Origin: Pyxicephalus adspersus
Taxonomy: Eukaryota > Chordata > Amphibia > Anura > Pyxicephalidae
Direction of reading: 5' to 3'
DNA length: 64,000 bases
NCBI RefSeq assembly: GCF_032062135.1
Contig: NC_092859.1
Coordinates: 85,969,768 to 86,033,767, forward strand
Positions 1 to 10,839 of this stretch are shown piece by piece (within the stretch, counting starts at the first letter, position 1; the number at the start of each line of letters is the position of its first letter). The position numbers were made by a program, and so were the translations under genes. A model generated the notes under the pieces. It worked only from the letters and a program-made list of their open reading frames with translations, was not told where the DNA came from and did not search any database.

Positions 1-994
1 ATCAATTAGCAATCACTGGTTGTGTTGTTGATTAGAAAAGGCAAATGCAAAAATTGGTGATACTTTACTTGTTAAGCTATACCATTTCTAAAGGTATCAT
101 TGATCACAATCATTTCCAGTAACAAGGAAATTATTAAGCGCTGTATACACAGCAGCACAGCTTTGGAGAGAGATGGGGGGATGAGGAATGAGCAAAATCC
201 CGTTACGTTCTATTCCATGAGAAAGTACAGCAGTTGTTCCTGTTTAGTTGTTCAGCCAGGGTATTTGATAAACGACAACGGGGGAGCATTGTACACATGC
301 TAGGCACAATCATCTGCTGTGTGTACCACTTTTCACTAAGTTTATGTTTCTTTCTGTTTACTGACTTATTTTTCACTTGTTGCTTTATTTAACTGGCTGC
401 TTTAAGTCAACCAGTTGGCATTGTATGTAAAGTGTTTTCCTATTACATGAAATTGGGTAGCGACATAGCTTGATAGCTTTGATTCTGCTTAGTCACACCC
501 AGCTGGATGCTTGACACAGCACTCTTGCTGTTCCCCAGTAATGCCAATATCATCTTTTAAATCTTGTAATGGAGACCCACATTCCTGTGCACAAAGAGAA
601 ATGTTGCTCCCTGTCTGGCAACTATGTCCTTGTCCTGTAATGTAACACCACCATGCTATAAATTCCATGAATCCGCCTTTATTTAAAAAGATAAATCAAC
701 ATAAGATGCTGTAAATATTATGTGAATTTTGCATGGCGTATTCAAGTATGTTTGTATGTGACGTGCTTCCTAAAGTTTAGTTGTTGAGTTTTAATGGGGC
801 TGAATTTTTACAGCTATCCAATTCTGAAATATTTTAAACATTTAGACGTCATTAGAGAGGAAATTTTTGATCCTAATACTCTATAGATAAAACACATAAA
901 GCAATTAAAAAAAGAACAATCCAATGTGTTACTAAAAAAAGAAATGTAAAAAGGTTACATGTAAAAAAGTGTTTATTAAAGATTGCTTGATTAC
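1..994 (-). other. MDM1 intron 9, partial
   Basis: This is A+T-rich sequence downstream of exon 9 with no splice-compatible exon. A run at about 517-640 reads as an open frame on the minus strand after an acceptor-like site, but its phase does not match exon 9. Confidence 0.7.
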
Positions 995-1270
995 CTTTTT
1001 TCATTATTATCTTCATGGCATTCTTTTTCAGTATTTTGCTCCTCCTGGTCTTCATCTTCAGAATGTGCAGCTTCTTCAGCCCCATCTTCTGGTATCTGTG
1101 GTGTGATCCCCCCTGTTTTCTCTTCTGTGTCTTCACATTCATCCCAAACTAGTTTTCTTCTTACTGGAAGAGTGGAAAGCTCCGAAACACCAGGATTACC
1201 AGTGTTGAAAGCAGCTTTAGTTTTGGTTGGTGACTGGTGGCTGCTTTCATTCCTTGAAGATGTATGTAGA
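995..1270 (-). CDS. MDM1: MDM1 exon 9, last exon inside the window
   Basis: This 276-bp exon encodes residues 420-511 plus two bases. PVRRKLVWDE (455-464) corresponds to human PVRRRLAWDT. It is followed by a strongly acidic tail rich in Glu and Asp, like the human EEEDDNEEEGDRK region. The acceptor is gttttatag and the donor gtaatc. It leaves two bases (AG), so the next exon must supply one base. None in 1-994 does so in an open frame, so the following exon is outside the window. Confidence 0.93.
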
Positions 1271-4200
1271 CTATAAAACCCATAAACAAAAAAGCTACAT
1301 GACTATCTGTAAATAAATATACAGCACTGCTCATGGTATCAATAAGTTCTTTCCTAACTAGCAAATCATATTTTGAGGAGACAAGAAAAATATACATTTC
1401 ATTAATAGCAGGAACGTTTATATATTACATTTTACAATCAGAGCAATAACTTCCTAAGCAGTCATATATTTAATTAACAGAGGTGGCACCACTTTCATAA
1501 CATAGTTTAAAGTCAAGGGAGATACAAGGAAGAGTCATGGGAGATACAATTCCTAATCATGAATATTTTAATTGAGTTGTTACACAATATTTATATGAGC
1601 TTTCACAATTTATTTTACAAAAAAATAATTTTCAATATTTTTTTTAATATACATCATACCTCATAATAATACATGGTGATCTTACTAAGAAAATCCTAAA
1701 ATAGGTACTTCCTGGTAAAAAGTAACAATGCACATGCTTTCCTAATAGAAGTTACAAGCAGCTGTGCACAATACTTAATAATAATAAAATTATTAATAAT
1801 AACTATATAGCATTTCTTACTGTGACTGCTGTGCACTTTTGATAGTTGGCCCCTAGGTGGCGGAATGGGTCACTGATTTAATTTGCATTAAAGTGAGGAA
1901 TGTAGAGGGATTTGAAGGGAACTTTCAGATGAATTGAGAGGGAAATAATTTATAAGTACACTCCTAGCTCTTCCAAGAAAAAAGATTTTTTCACCCGGCA
2001 ATAGATCACTTTAACCTAATCAAAAAAAAAAGACAAATAGAAGATGCAAGACATACCCAGCCAAATCTAAAGCTTTGATATTATTGCTCATATCCTCCCC
2101 GCTTGAGGTGGAAGACACATCCCAAAATCTGTTGTTAGTCGATATTATCTGATTAAGGTGGTCCCGCGAGAAATGAGTTCCTTGTGCTCGACGTCTATAA
2201 TACTCAGCTTTTTCTCGTAGTTCCTTTACCTACTCAACAGAAGAGAAACATTTTGCTTAATATATTAAGAAAATTAGCAGTTGAACATACAATCACAAAA
2301 TTAAAGCAGTGCTGCTAAAAGCCACAAAACATCTCTACCAAAACTTTTTTTGTCCACTTATCCAGATTGGAAGTGATAGAAAATTCAAAAATGTTCACCA
2401 TCCTCCATGAATCTACTACCCAACTGCATTCATGTGAATGATGTAGTGCTCACGTATGCAGATCGAAGGTGGTGCAGTTAAAAAAAAACATGACAGGCAG
2501 AATTCTGCAAGTCGCAATGGCACATTTAAGCGTTTTCTCCACATTTATGACAATGGAAGGCAGAAAAAAGATGTTGCCAACAAATGCAGAAAGCCACCAA
2601 TCAAATGCCTTGAAATCACAAAACAACTGGTATATATAGATAATCAGATCTTTGTACAAATCTCCCCATCAGGACAGAGAAGGATATGAAAAAAACCCAT
2701 AGCGTTTTATCTTTTTTCTATACTAAAACAAAAAAAAAAGTTTTGGCCTAACATATGTGATAGATGAATGGTGACATGCAGGCAATAATGTTCTTTATTT
2801 ACTAAAACAAATGTATCTAATCTCACACCTGTATGATAAAACAAACATCTGTAGTACCTTTCAGTACATTTTTTTTATGCAACCTGATAAAAACAGTTTG
2901 TTGAAATGTGCGGTACTATTTTCTTTATTTTAAGGAAGACTATATTTTAGATATTATTATTATTGAACATTATTTGTTGAGTCTTCCAGAGTGTAAAACC
3001 CTAAAAACAGAATTGGTGGTTCATCCTTACATGCACTCAGTAACATGCAGTAGTGATAAAACATTGCACAAAACAAAAACGCTCTGCAAAAAAAAAAAAA
3101 AATGCATTTGGAGACAATCCTGTTTTGGAAGCATTAAACTACTGTTACTATGGAAAAGTAAAGTAGTTTTAAGAAAGAAAAACCAACCTCAGCGACCCAC
3201 ATGGAGCCTACACTGAGAGAAGAGTCCTAAAGGAAGGAACATAGAACAACATCATCATTTACAACCAAAGCATTAAATGGCAAAAAAATTATCTAAGCTT
3301 AATACTGCCACCTAGCAAAGCATTCTGGTAACTAATACTAGATAATTGGGCAGCAGTAAATAGCTCATGTCACTGTCACTGTCACTGTCGCAGGAATAGT
3401 TTTGTCAAGCCGTTTATACAGTGAAAATCACTTTGTCATTAAAGGAAATTTTTTTGTAAAAATTTGAGGCCTGCAGTAAAATGAAATCCATTGAAGTCTA
3501 TGGCCACCATTTTTTTAATTAATTGGAAAGTCTGTGGATATAGTAATGTGCCCAAAATTGATAGGGGTTAGGGGGACATGTATTTTGGGGATATGTATTT
3601 TTCCATAAATAAAAATTTGAAGTATAGGTGGGACAACACATTACATCAAATAATTTTATATATTTCTGTATGGGACATTTTTATTCATTACAAAGTACAC
3701 ACAGATAAAATGTATCATATTGTGCAGAATGGGGACACTTGTTGGCTGCAGGTTAGGCTATCATTTGTAACATATTAATAAAGAAATCAGGAAACTAAGG
3801 CTTAGAATGCCTGAAAGCTGCACTCATTCCAACCCAAGGTTAGGTGGCAGCTATCTGTGGGATTCCTTATTAAACAGGGCTCCCGCATACCAATGTGCCT
3901 CCTTACACCTCCATTTAGGGGATAGGTTGTGGGGATAACGCCCTGTCCTTTAACATAGGCCTATCCTTTTCCGTATTAGCAGGGCTTCTATGGGTTTTAT
4001 CATTAACAAGAAGGAAGAGTCACAGCCAATCCCCACTCTGCCCTGCCTCATGAGCCCCACTGCTTTTACTTGCCCAGTCAAGTTGCATATCTGGAGAAGA
4101 GCCAGGAATTAATAGTAAGACATTTTAAATAAAAAAAATAACTTATTAGAAATATTTCCCTCAGTTGAAACACTGATCAAAATCTTAAGAAAAGAGTACT

Positions 4201-7200
4201 AACAAAGAAAGATGCAACTCTATTTCCCAGGACAACCAGGTACTAATGTCTGCAGGAAATTGCATAACAGGAGCTCTCTTCACAGGAAAAATGATGTCAT
4301 GAGTCAAATTCACAGAAACATTCCCTATTATAGATTACACATGGTGCAAATAAATAGAACATGATTAAAAAACAGCTCCAATTGGAACAACTTAAAAATA
4401 CCAAACATACATTTTTTACTCACTTGATCATTTATTTGGCGCTTTGCTCTAATCCAAGCTCCATCTTTGTACCTATATTCTGAAGGGGAGAGATAATTTG
4501 CAGAATATTCGGTTTTTGCTTTCCTGCAAAACAAAATATTATGGTTTGGGATTTACTATGGCCTTTATACATTGAGCCTGATTGATTAAGGCTCTCCAAG
4601 GCCGGAGAGGATACACTTTCATCAGTGAAGTTGGGCTATCCAGCAAACCTGGAATTGATTTCTTAAAATCATTTGCTATTTGATAGCAAATGTTATGAAT
4701 CCTAGACCAGACCCATTCCAGGTTTGCTGGATCACCCAGCTTCACTGATGAAAGTGTATCCTCTTCAGCCTTGGAGAGCTTTAGTAAATCAGGCCCATTG
4801 TGTGCATGTGTATTGCATATATTTTCTTGTTATCACCATAATATGCCCATGTTAATCCCTGTCTTTCAAGGATTTTGCTATATACAAGTTTCTAAAAAAA
4901 CTATACTATACTATCCAGGTTATCATTGTTGATGTGTAGCAGTTTGTCTGTGTCTACCAGTCACAATCAGCTATAAAATAATATTATCATCATCTTTGTA
5001 AATGCCGGACTGGTATCATCCTTTAAAGTAATATAAAATTGATCATATCCTCCATAATACAAAATGATGCATTTTAAGATTTAACCAGGAGTTTCGTTTT
5101 TAGTCCCATTTTTAAATGCAAGAACCCCAACTGTTTTTAAATTACCAGAGGAGAATGTCTTATTCTATACCATATTTAAGTTTAGATTCTTGATACCTGT
5201 CACTTTGCTTTTTGTTTGTACAGCTTGTTCTTTATTGATCGTCCTATGCATGTTTATTAGCTGTTACCGGGCTAGAATGTCAAACGCTGCTTGCCAAGTG
5301 GCAGACTCTGACCTATATATTATATTGCTTGTTCTGAATGTTTTCAAACAGTAGCCACTCAACTTAATCACTAAGCTAAAACATAAAGTGAAGTGTTAGT
5401 TCTCAAACAGTATAACTACCAATGCTATAATGCAGATAGAGACATTTGTTCAGCAGATACTGTGCAGATTTATATCTATATGTTTTCATATCTGCCCTTT
5501 TTCTCTTATCATTGGGAAAAAGAAATCAGCCCACTCTCTGACTGATGACCAAAAAGGCTCTGATGCCTGCATTTTGAAATTCCTACATTAGATCAAATCT
5601 AAAAGAAAAAAAGATCTGTGTCATTGTGTATTTTACAGTTAAAATTGTGTACTTTACTGTTACCTCTAACCCTGTGTGAATGAATGAAGGGTCAATTTTA
5701 TATATGTAAGATTTGTCATGTGTAATAAATTTTATGCAGTTCATTAGAGTAGCATGAAAATATATTCTACCTGTAATATTTTGTGGGTGTGTAGATTTCT
5801 TTAAGAAACTTTTCTTTAAGAATGTTTCTTTGGTCAGTCTCTTTTTGTTCAACGTCAGACGCGTTCACTTTGACAGAACTTGATTTCACTTCAACAGCCA
5901 TCTTCTTTTTATCCTAGAGACAAATATTTGCATAAAGACACAGATTGAAATAGGAACTTTGCATGTATACAGAAATCTGATCTTTCTTTTTTTACTACCA
6001 GCATATGTACTTTTTAAATACAATTGTGAGCTCACTATATTTATATCTACTGAATAATAATATTCCTTGGATGGAAACTTAAATATAAAACTTCTTTTGA
6101 CCAGTGGAAAGACTATATAGATACAGGGGGTCACTACTCCTTTATCTGTGAGTCTGAAAGGGCTTCCAGCAGCCAATTCTCTGAGTCTCCAGTTGTAGGT
6201 TGAGCATCTCTTTGTAATATTTATGTCTGATATATGATTCAAATGACCTACACTAGGGGAATTGCAGCTAGAAGGATCAACAAAAAACAGATGCATGTTA
6301 AGTCGTTTTACTTAGTATACCACACTGTTGGGTGGTGTTCTTCCTAAAGTGGAAGTAAAATCTGTGGATACTCACCTGTCGCACAGCTCAGCAAATTTTG
6401 AGAGATGATTTGGGATCAGGCAGAAAAGACATTGCATATATCTTTCTGCAATAAGGGCCTGCCTGATGCCGAAATTTTGAAAGTGGAGCTTTAATTCCAT
6501 GTTAATGAATTAGGAAAAATGTACCTTTCTTTTTGGAGAATGATGATCATGGTCATATTCTGTATAATGTTTGTCCTCCCAGTTCTTTCTTAACTTCGGA
6601 CCTTTTGCAGGTGGAGATCCTTTAAACTGACTGGCATATTCTGTCTGTATGTTGGGATTATTTAATTTAAATGGAGGCACTGATTGGTTCTTGTTGTGAA
6701 TGACCTGAAACAGAAAACACTTTCAGTACAAAAAAAAAAACTTAAAAGGCATTTAAAATATGTGTATTATTTATGGATTATGTAGGCTGTCATTAATAAC
6801 CCAGTTCTAAGAAATGCTGCTTGCTAAAGTGGTGTTGTGATCTTCATCTTTAACAATGTTTGAAATCACTGACCAAAATGAGTATGCAGCTCAGGTGTCC
6901 GGATAAGTGTGCAAAAGCTTCAACAGACTTACATCCAGGTAATTAGGCATCATACAGTTTTTCTGTAATTAGTTCTATTTTGTAAAAACATATCTGTAAA
7001 AAACACTTATCTTTTTGTTTTTTTGTTTTATTGCATATCATTATTAAGAAATAGATACCATTTAGTAGACTAAACTTTTTAGTAAAGTTTTCATAATATG
7101 TTATAACCAAAAGAAAACAAAACATGCCATAACCATACTTTATCATTTCATATTAAGTGTTTAAACATAAAAGATAAAAACAATAAAGATATACAGTATA

Positions 7201-10200
7201 CCAGCAAGTACCTGCTCAGCAGCAAGCAAAGGAGAATTTTCAGTGAGGGCTTTCCTTTCAAACTGCCTTCGATATTCAGATGTCCTCAGCGGATGATGTA
7301 AAGGGGCTACATTCATCCCAGCTTTCTTCTGCAGAACTCTGTGAACCTTTTAATAAAGTATTTGAAAGCATTGTAATATTTACCCAACGATGACTTTGTG
7401 GAAAAGAACACACTTTATATGTAAAGGTTTAAGCAACATTGATCAAATTACAATTTGCTGAATTTCTAGTTTGAAAAGTAGTTAAAGTTGCATGTACTTT
7501 TTACCCTTCAAAGTTCAAAATATCAAAGTATAGTTGCTATAAATCAGAATATATCAAGACCTGTTTTATGCAGACAAGTAAAAATTGTTATTTCACTTTA
7601 CCAGCCTCTGCAGAGAACAAACTTCTGGAATAAATGCACCTTTGCACCTTATTTACAAAGATAACCTACACTACATATGCATATGTATAAATAAAAAAGG
7701 CAAATAAATGTTACCAATCACAATTTAAAATGACAGCTAAAAGGTTTCAGTTCAAATTAAAAATGACTAGATGTTCTTTATCACAGTACTAGCTTTTTAC
7801 TATATCCCAAACACTGCCTGATCTATCACACTGTGCTAAACATGTGTATGTTATACCTGTTGGTTAGTTCTGCTGCCTTTTGCCAAAATACCAAAATATA
7901 TTAAAATTACCAGTTCTACTGAGCAATAATCTAGATATGTGAAACATTCAGAATTGAATAAAATCCCCACTGAATTATACAATCTCAGTAGGCAAACTGA
8001 AAAGCACCGGTCATAATTTTCTTCTGCTGTTATCTCTTTTATATTAGCAAAAATAAGAATGACTCAGTTTTAACCATAGAAGTAGAATTTATAACAGCAA
8101 GCAAAATAGCCTGGTAATTAAAAAAAAAACATTTTAACAATATTGTGTTTAGTTCTACATATTTTTGCTTGTGTACTTTAATTTTATTATGTTTAATATT
8201 ACTTTGAGCTTTTACATTTATAATATGTTCTATGGTAAAAACAAGGTACAGTCTGCTGCTTACCCCATTGGTTTCTTTCTGATGAATTGATATCTTAGAA
8301 GCTGGCGCTTTTTTATTGTCATCATCATTATTTCTTTTTTCTGCTGCAGGTGAACTACCCTTGGCTGGCTGTGTTCTTACCACCTCTGAGTGGCCTTCAG
8401 CAGACTGCATTCTGGGAGCTGCTGAGTGCCCATTATCAGTCATTATTCTAGGCACTGCTGACTTGGATCTAGCTTTTTTTTTTAACCTTGGCGCATCTGG
8501 TGTAATGATTTTTTCTTTAACCATGGAGTCCTTTTCAATAATTTGACCTAACTTCACACTTTCTCCAGCATAGTCATCATTTTCTTTCCACTGGAATGAT
8601 TTTGAAATTTGTGGGTTGTAATACGGAACTCTTCGTTTTGAAGGAAATCTTGGCTCCTTAGTGATCCCTTTAAATTCAAAAGAAAAAAAAAGTCTGCCTT
8701 AACAAAAAAACAAGACAAAAAGTAAAGGAAATACTTGCCAAGAAAAATGCAGCAAGAAAACTGAAAATTTAAAACAAAAAAAAAAAGTAATCAAAAAACA
8801 AGATCTATCACTGAAGTTAATATGCATACCTATATTTTAGGTTATACATCATGGAAACTCAGTAACATTGGCAAGTACTAAGGTTACCATGGCAAGTATT
8901 CATGCATTATGTTAGGATTTATTACATAGGCATTTGTCGAGCATGTTATAGTGCAGCATGGGAATTTTTATAAGTGAATAGCAGAGGGCTGAATGCACAA
9001 TGCTATTAACAACATGTTCAAGGTTGTACCTCTCAAAGCCCTTTGCTTGAAAAGTGTGAGTTTTTCTGATCCTGGACTGGGTCTGGTCCAGGATTGAAAA
9101 CATTTGCTAAAAAATAGCAAAATACATTTATAAATTTCATTCTAGGTTTTCTGGATCACTGATGAAAGTGTATTCTCAACAGCCTTGAAGAGTTTTAATA
9201 AATCAGGCCTTAATCGATCTATTCTCTAAAATTTTATATGACACATTTCACAAGTACCCAAAAAAAATGCATGAAGGGAAAAAATATTTTTGCAGGCCCA
9301 ATGGAGATGATATGCTGCCAGCCTTAATAAAGGATCCGACAATTCACAGATTTTTAGGTTTTGACATTTTGACATTGATTCTCTTTTTTAATTTATCATT
9401 TGCAATGATATGTTATTAATATTTGCAAGTGTACAGTATAACACAATTTTTCTCACCAAGCTCATCAGATCGTAGCCCGGCCCATCTGGACATTGGATAA
9501 GGGTCTTCATTTGCATCAGAGGATGTGTGCCACTGGAAGTTCCTGTCATATTCTGATGAGGCCTGTGCCAACACAACAACATGAATGTTATACATACAAA
9601 ATATAAATTCAAATATCAATAGCTATATACATCAATAAAAAGTATGGACTATATAATGTTTTTCAGCAAGTTATTTCAGGTTACACATTATATCTTTGGT
9701 CAAAAATCAGTTTCAGAATTTTAAGAGCAGGTGCAGAACTGCTGGTGGTGATTCTTAAACAAATCAGCATCTGCAGATTTGACAATGAGCTCAGTACAGG
9801 TTAAGTACCGCTCACTGCCGACCCCATTCATTCTCAGTGGGGCTGCAACAAGTAGAAACTACCACACCGTACCCTCATTCACAGACATAACATAACACAT
9901 AATCTATCATTTCTTTTATAGATTATCTAGTTTTATCTTTATGTGTTCTTTATAATATAACATGATGTATATTCAATTAGTATAGATGCATATGGAGCAT
10001 CTTTTTTTTTTTTATACAAAGTAGATTTACATTATCAACTAATTATAGTATTTTGTATTTGGTTTCTGATGCACCTAGTCTCATACAAATGACAGACAAA
10101 TACAGACAGTGACACACGAGGAGAGGACCCTGCCCTGAAGAGCTTACAATCTATACATTATATATGGTAGGATAGTGATTGACTTATAGCGCTTCCTTTT

Positions 10201-10534
10201 CATATTGTTCTTACTTTCACTGTGTCACACTTGTAAAACATTTTTCCTGATCTGATCTTACATTTATAAATATTTTTATATATCAATCCACGTGGCAACG
10301 TCAGGCACAGCTGCAAACATTAAATACAATATTGATCTGATCATTGCACATGTATAATTTATATCACTGAATGGCACTGGATAGGAATGGACATTCAGTA
10401 TGATGAGAGAAAAGCAATGTTTACCCCTGCAATGTATATCCCCCTCCCTATCACCATACACATGCTAAATCCTGGTACAAATACAAGCACACACAGACAG
10501 CTGCACTTAGCGGCACCTTGAATCGGACGGGCAT
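995..10534 (-). CDS. MDM1: MDM1, exons 1-9 of a 5'-complete, 3'-incomplete gene
   Basis: Nine exons on the minus strand join in frame: 10517-10534, 9457-9562, 8264-8667, 7212-7346, 6525-6704, 5771-5913, 4424-4523, 2057-2229 and 995-1270. They total 1,535 coding bases, or 511 codons plus two bases. The human protein is about 714 residues, so roughly the last 200 residues lie beyond position 1. Diagnostic blocks are MPVRFK at the start, SRWAGLRSDELG, KKAG, VKELREKAEYYRRRAQGTHF, WDVSST, KALDLAG and PVRRKLVWDE. MDM1 is known to bind microtubules, localise to centrioles and restrain centriole duplication. Its microtubule binding is linked to repeated [S/T]EY-x3-[F/Y] motifs. I see these at residues 9-15 (SEYDRNF), 199-205 (SEYRRQF), 242-248 (TEYASQF) and 333-339 (TEYSANY). 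No frameshift or stop interrupts the joined frame, so the gene looks intact. Identity is highly certain. Exon edges come from consensus splice sites and phase. Confidence 0.95.
1271..2056 (-). other. MDM1 intron 8
   Basis: This is an A+T-rich intron with AAT-rich simple sequence around 1770-1800. I see no other gene or recognisable transposon in it. Confidence 0.85.
2057..2229 (-). CDS. MDM1: MDM1 exon 8
   Basis: This 173-bp exon encodes residues 363-419 plus two bases of Gly420. It is the best conserved exon: VKELREKAEYYRRRAQGTHF, then SRDHLNQI, WDVSST and NNIKALDLAG, all close to human. The donor is read as GG followed by gtatgt. The exon is rich in Arg and Lys with predicted helical character at its start. 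Confidence 0.96.
2230..4423 (-). other. MDM1 intron 7
   Basis: This 2.2-kb intron includes a short CACTGT hexamer array at 3371-3388 and several A runs. No coding exon or clear transposon was recognised. Open frames here are short and unlike any protein I know. Confidence 0.8.
4424..4523 (-). CDS. MDM1: MDM1 exon 7
   Basis: This 100-bp exon encodes the last base of Arg329 and residues 330-362. It holds TEYSANYLSPSEYRYKDGAW, which matches human SEYRAKFLSPAQYLYKAGAW. It therefore carries the fourth and most C-terminal of the SEY-type motifs seen here. The acceptor is ttttgttttgcag and the donor gtgagt. A foldback MITE ends only 50 bp upstream of this acceptor. Confidence 0.95.
4524..5770 (-). 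other. MDM1 intron 6
   Basis: This 1.25-kb intron contains one full foldback MITE copy (4574-4796) close to the exon 7 acceptor. The remainder is unremarkable A+T-rich sequence. Confidence 0.85.
4574..4796. mobile_element. Foldback MITE, copy 1 (MDM1 intron 6)
   Basis: The left end gagcctgattgattaa and right end tagtaaatcaggccc are inverted repeats. The arms contain gaggatacactttcatcagt and its complement, then cagcaaacctgga and its complement, around a centre with gctatttgatagc. Almost the whole element is self-complementary. It carries no coding sequence. Confidence 0.85.
5771..5913 (-). CDS. MDM1: MDM1 exon 6
   Basis: This 143-bp exon encodes residues 282-328 plus two bases of Arg329. 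It is charged and lysine-rich (DKKKMAVEVKSSSVKV at its start) and ends IYTPTKYY. It is the least conserved of the nine exons relative to human, but position, phase and splice sites (ttgtctctag acceptor, gtagaa donor) fit. The split AG/G codon joins exon 7 correctly. Confidence 0.85.
5914..6524 (-). other. MDM1 intron 5, with a decayed TTAA-type repeat
   Basis: Around 6345-6510 the sequence runs from cctaaagtggaagtaaaa to aagtggagctttaattcc. Both ends resemble the termini of the TTAA-flanked MITE at 30036-30450. It is probably a degraded member. No exon is visible. Confidence 0.45.
6525..6704 (-). CDS. MDM1: MDM1 exon 5
   Basis: This 180-bp exon is in phase 0 at both ends and encodes residues 222-281. 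VIHNKNQSVPPFK matches human VFHNKSQFVPPFK. The third repeat motif, TEYASQFKG (242-250), corresponds to human TEYKRNFKG. The end is rich in His, Asp and Lys. The acceptor ttttctgtttcag is strong and the donor is gtacat. Confidence 0.94.
7212..7346 (-). CDS. MDM1: MDM1 exon 4
   Basis: This 135-bp exon is in phase 0 at both ends and encodes residues 177-221. It starts VHRVLQKKAGM, which aligns with human LDRLLRKKAGL, and carries the second SEY motif, SEYRRQF (199-205). It ends LLAAEQ, where human has FAANQ. The acceptor is ttattaaaag and the donor gtactt. A weaker alternative acceptor, ttctgcag, lies 18 bases inside the exon and would drop VHRVLQ. The longer form is preferred because those residues align with the human protein. 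Confidence 0.92.
7347..8263 (-). other. MDM1 intron 3
   Basis: This is a 0.9-kb A+T-rich intron. No repeat family or extra exon was recognised. Confidence 0.8.
8264..8667 (-). CDS. MDM1: MDM1 exon 3, with three 12-residue repeats
   Basis: This 404-bp exon encodes residues 42-176 and has a gtaagc donor. The N-terminal part (ITKEPRFPSKRRVPYYNPQ) matches the conserved human block after AGLRSDQLG. The middle is low-complexity and basic. An A10 run at about 8478-8487 encodes KKK and is a likely site for sequencing indels. Residues 112-147 are three imperfect 12-residue units: AVPRIMTDNGHS, AAPRMQSAEGHS and EVVRTQPAKGSS. I know of no counterpart in the human protein, where this segment is poorly conserved. 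The exon ends in phase 0. Confidence 0.92.
9070..9211. mobile_element. Foldback MITE, copy 2, right part only (MDM1 intron 2)
   Basis: This matches the family centre (ggtccaggattgaaaac) through the right arm, gatgaaagtgtattctc, to the terminus aataaatcaggcc. The left arm is not recognisable. Confidence 0.75.
9457..9562 (-). CDS. MDM1: MDM1 exon 2
   Basis: This 106-bp exon has acceptor ttggcacag and donor gtgaga and encodes residues 7-41. It carries the first microtubule-binding-type motif, SEYDRNFQW (residues 9-17). It also carries the conserved block SRWAGLRSDELG, which matches human YPWAGLRSDQLG. It enters in phase 0 from exon 1 and leaves one base (G) that completes Gly42 with exon 3. Confidence 0.95.
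9563..10516 (-). other. MDM1 intron 1
   Basis: This 0.95-kb intron carries at about 10085-10155 a fragment of the dispersed repeat also seen at 58560-58640. The shared block is caatctatac versus cagtctagga, after gaccctgccc and agagcttaca. The rest is A+T-rich. Confidence 0.7.
10517..10534 (-). CDS. MDM1: MDM1 exon 1, coding part
   Basis: The ATG at 10534 is followed by six codons, MPVRFK, identical to the human N-terminus. A GT donor (gtgccg) follows at 10516-10515 in phase 0. This tiny coding exon fits the known MDM1 structure, in which the first SEY motif lies in exon 2. The 5' UTR extends rightwards into the CpG-rich promoter. The transcription start cannot be fixed from sequence alone. 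Confidence 0.9.
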
Positions 10535-10678
10535 GTTGCGGAGTCTGGTGTCCCCGGGCTTCCTTTGTGCTGTGACAAGGTTGGATCTCTGGTGTCACTG
10601 CGATGTAAACACAGCTTGTTACCTTGGTAAAGCCCATCCTGCGTCTAAACCAAACTGCGCATGCGCATGTGCTAACGA

Positions 10679-10815
10679 CTCGCGTCCTTTCACCAATCAG
10701 AAGGCGACTTCCGGAGTCCCCGCACCACTCGCGTTCTTTCACCAATCAGAAGGCGAGTTCCCGAGTCCCCGCACCACTCGCGTTCCTTCAGCAATCAGAA
10801 GGCGAGTTCCGTAGT
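10679..10815. repeat. Three tandem 49-bp promoter units
   Basis: The units begin with ctcgcgt at 10679, 10728 and 10777, an exact 49-bp period. Each has the order ctcgcgt, ttcaccaatcagaaggcga, then gtccccgcacca. Unit 3 is cut short after gcgagttccg. The repeats multiply a CCAAT-box element directly upstream of MDM1. Confidence 0.9.
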
Positions 10816-10839
10816 GTGTTGTTTGTGTGGGGATTGTCT

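Larger units (their letters stand above)
10500..10830 (-). promoter_or_regulatory. MDM1 CpG-rich promoter with NRF1, CCAAT and ETS-type sites
   Basis: This is a local G+C- and CpG-rich island in an A+T-rich window, spanning and preceding the MDM1 start codon. TGCGCATGCGCA at 10656-10667 is a perfect palindromic NRF1-type site. Tandem 49-bp units start at 10679, 10728 and 10777. The first two hold CCAAT (10693-10697 and 10742-10746) in the context caccaatcag. The third has GCAAT instead. CTTCCG at 10709-10714 is an ETS/GABP-type core. I see no TATA box. This suits a TATA-less housekeeping promoter. NRF1, NF-Y and ETS sites together are typical of bidirectional promoters, but I identified no exon on the plus strand. 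Confidence 0.75.

Noticed and set aside
517..640. Minus-strand open stretch after an acceptor-like site, possible MDM1 exon 10
   Set aside because: The open frame would need two leading bases but exon 9 requires one. In the required phase a stop occurs after three codons, and there is no resemblance to MDM1.
3371..3388. CRISPR-like or regulatory array
   Set aside because: It is only a three-unit CACTGT hexamer repeat in an intron.
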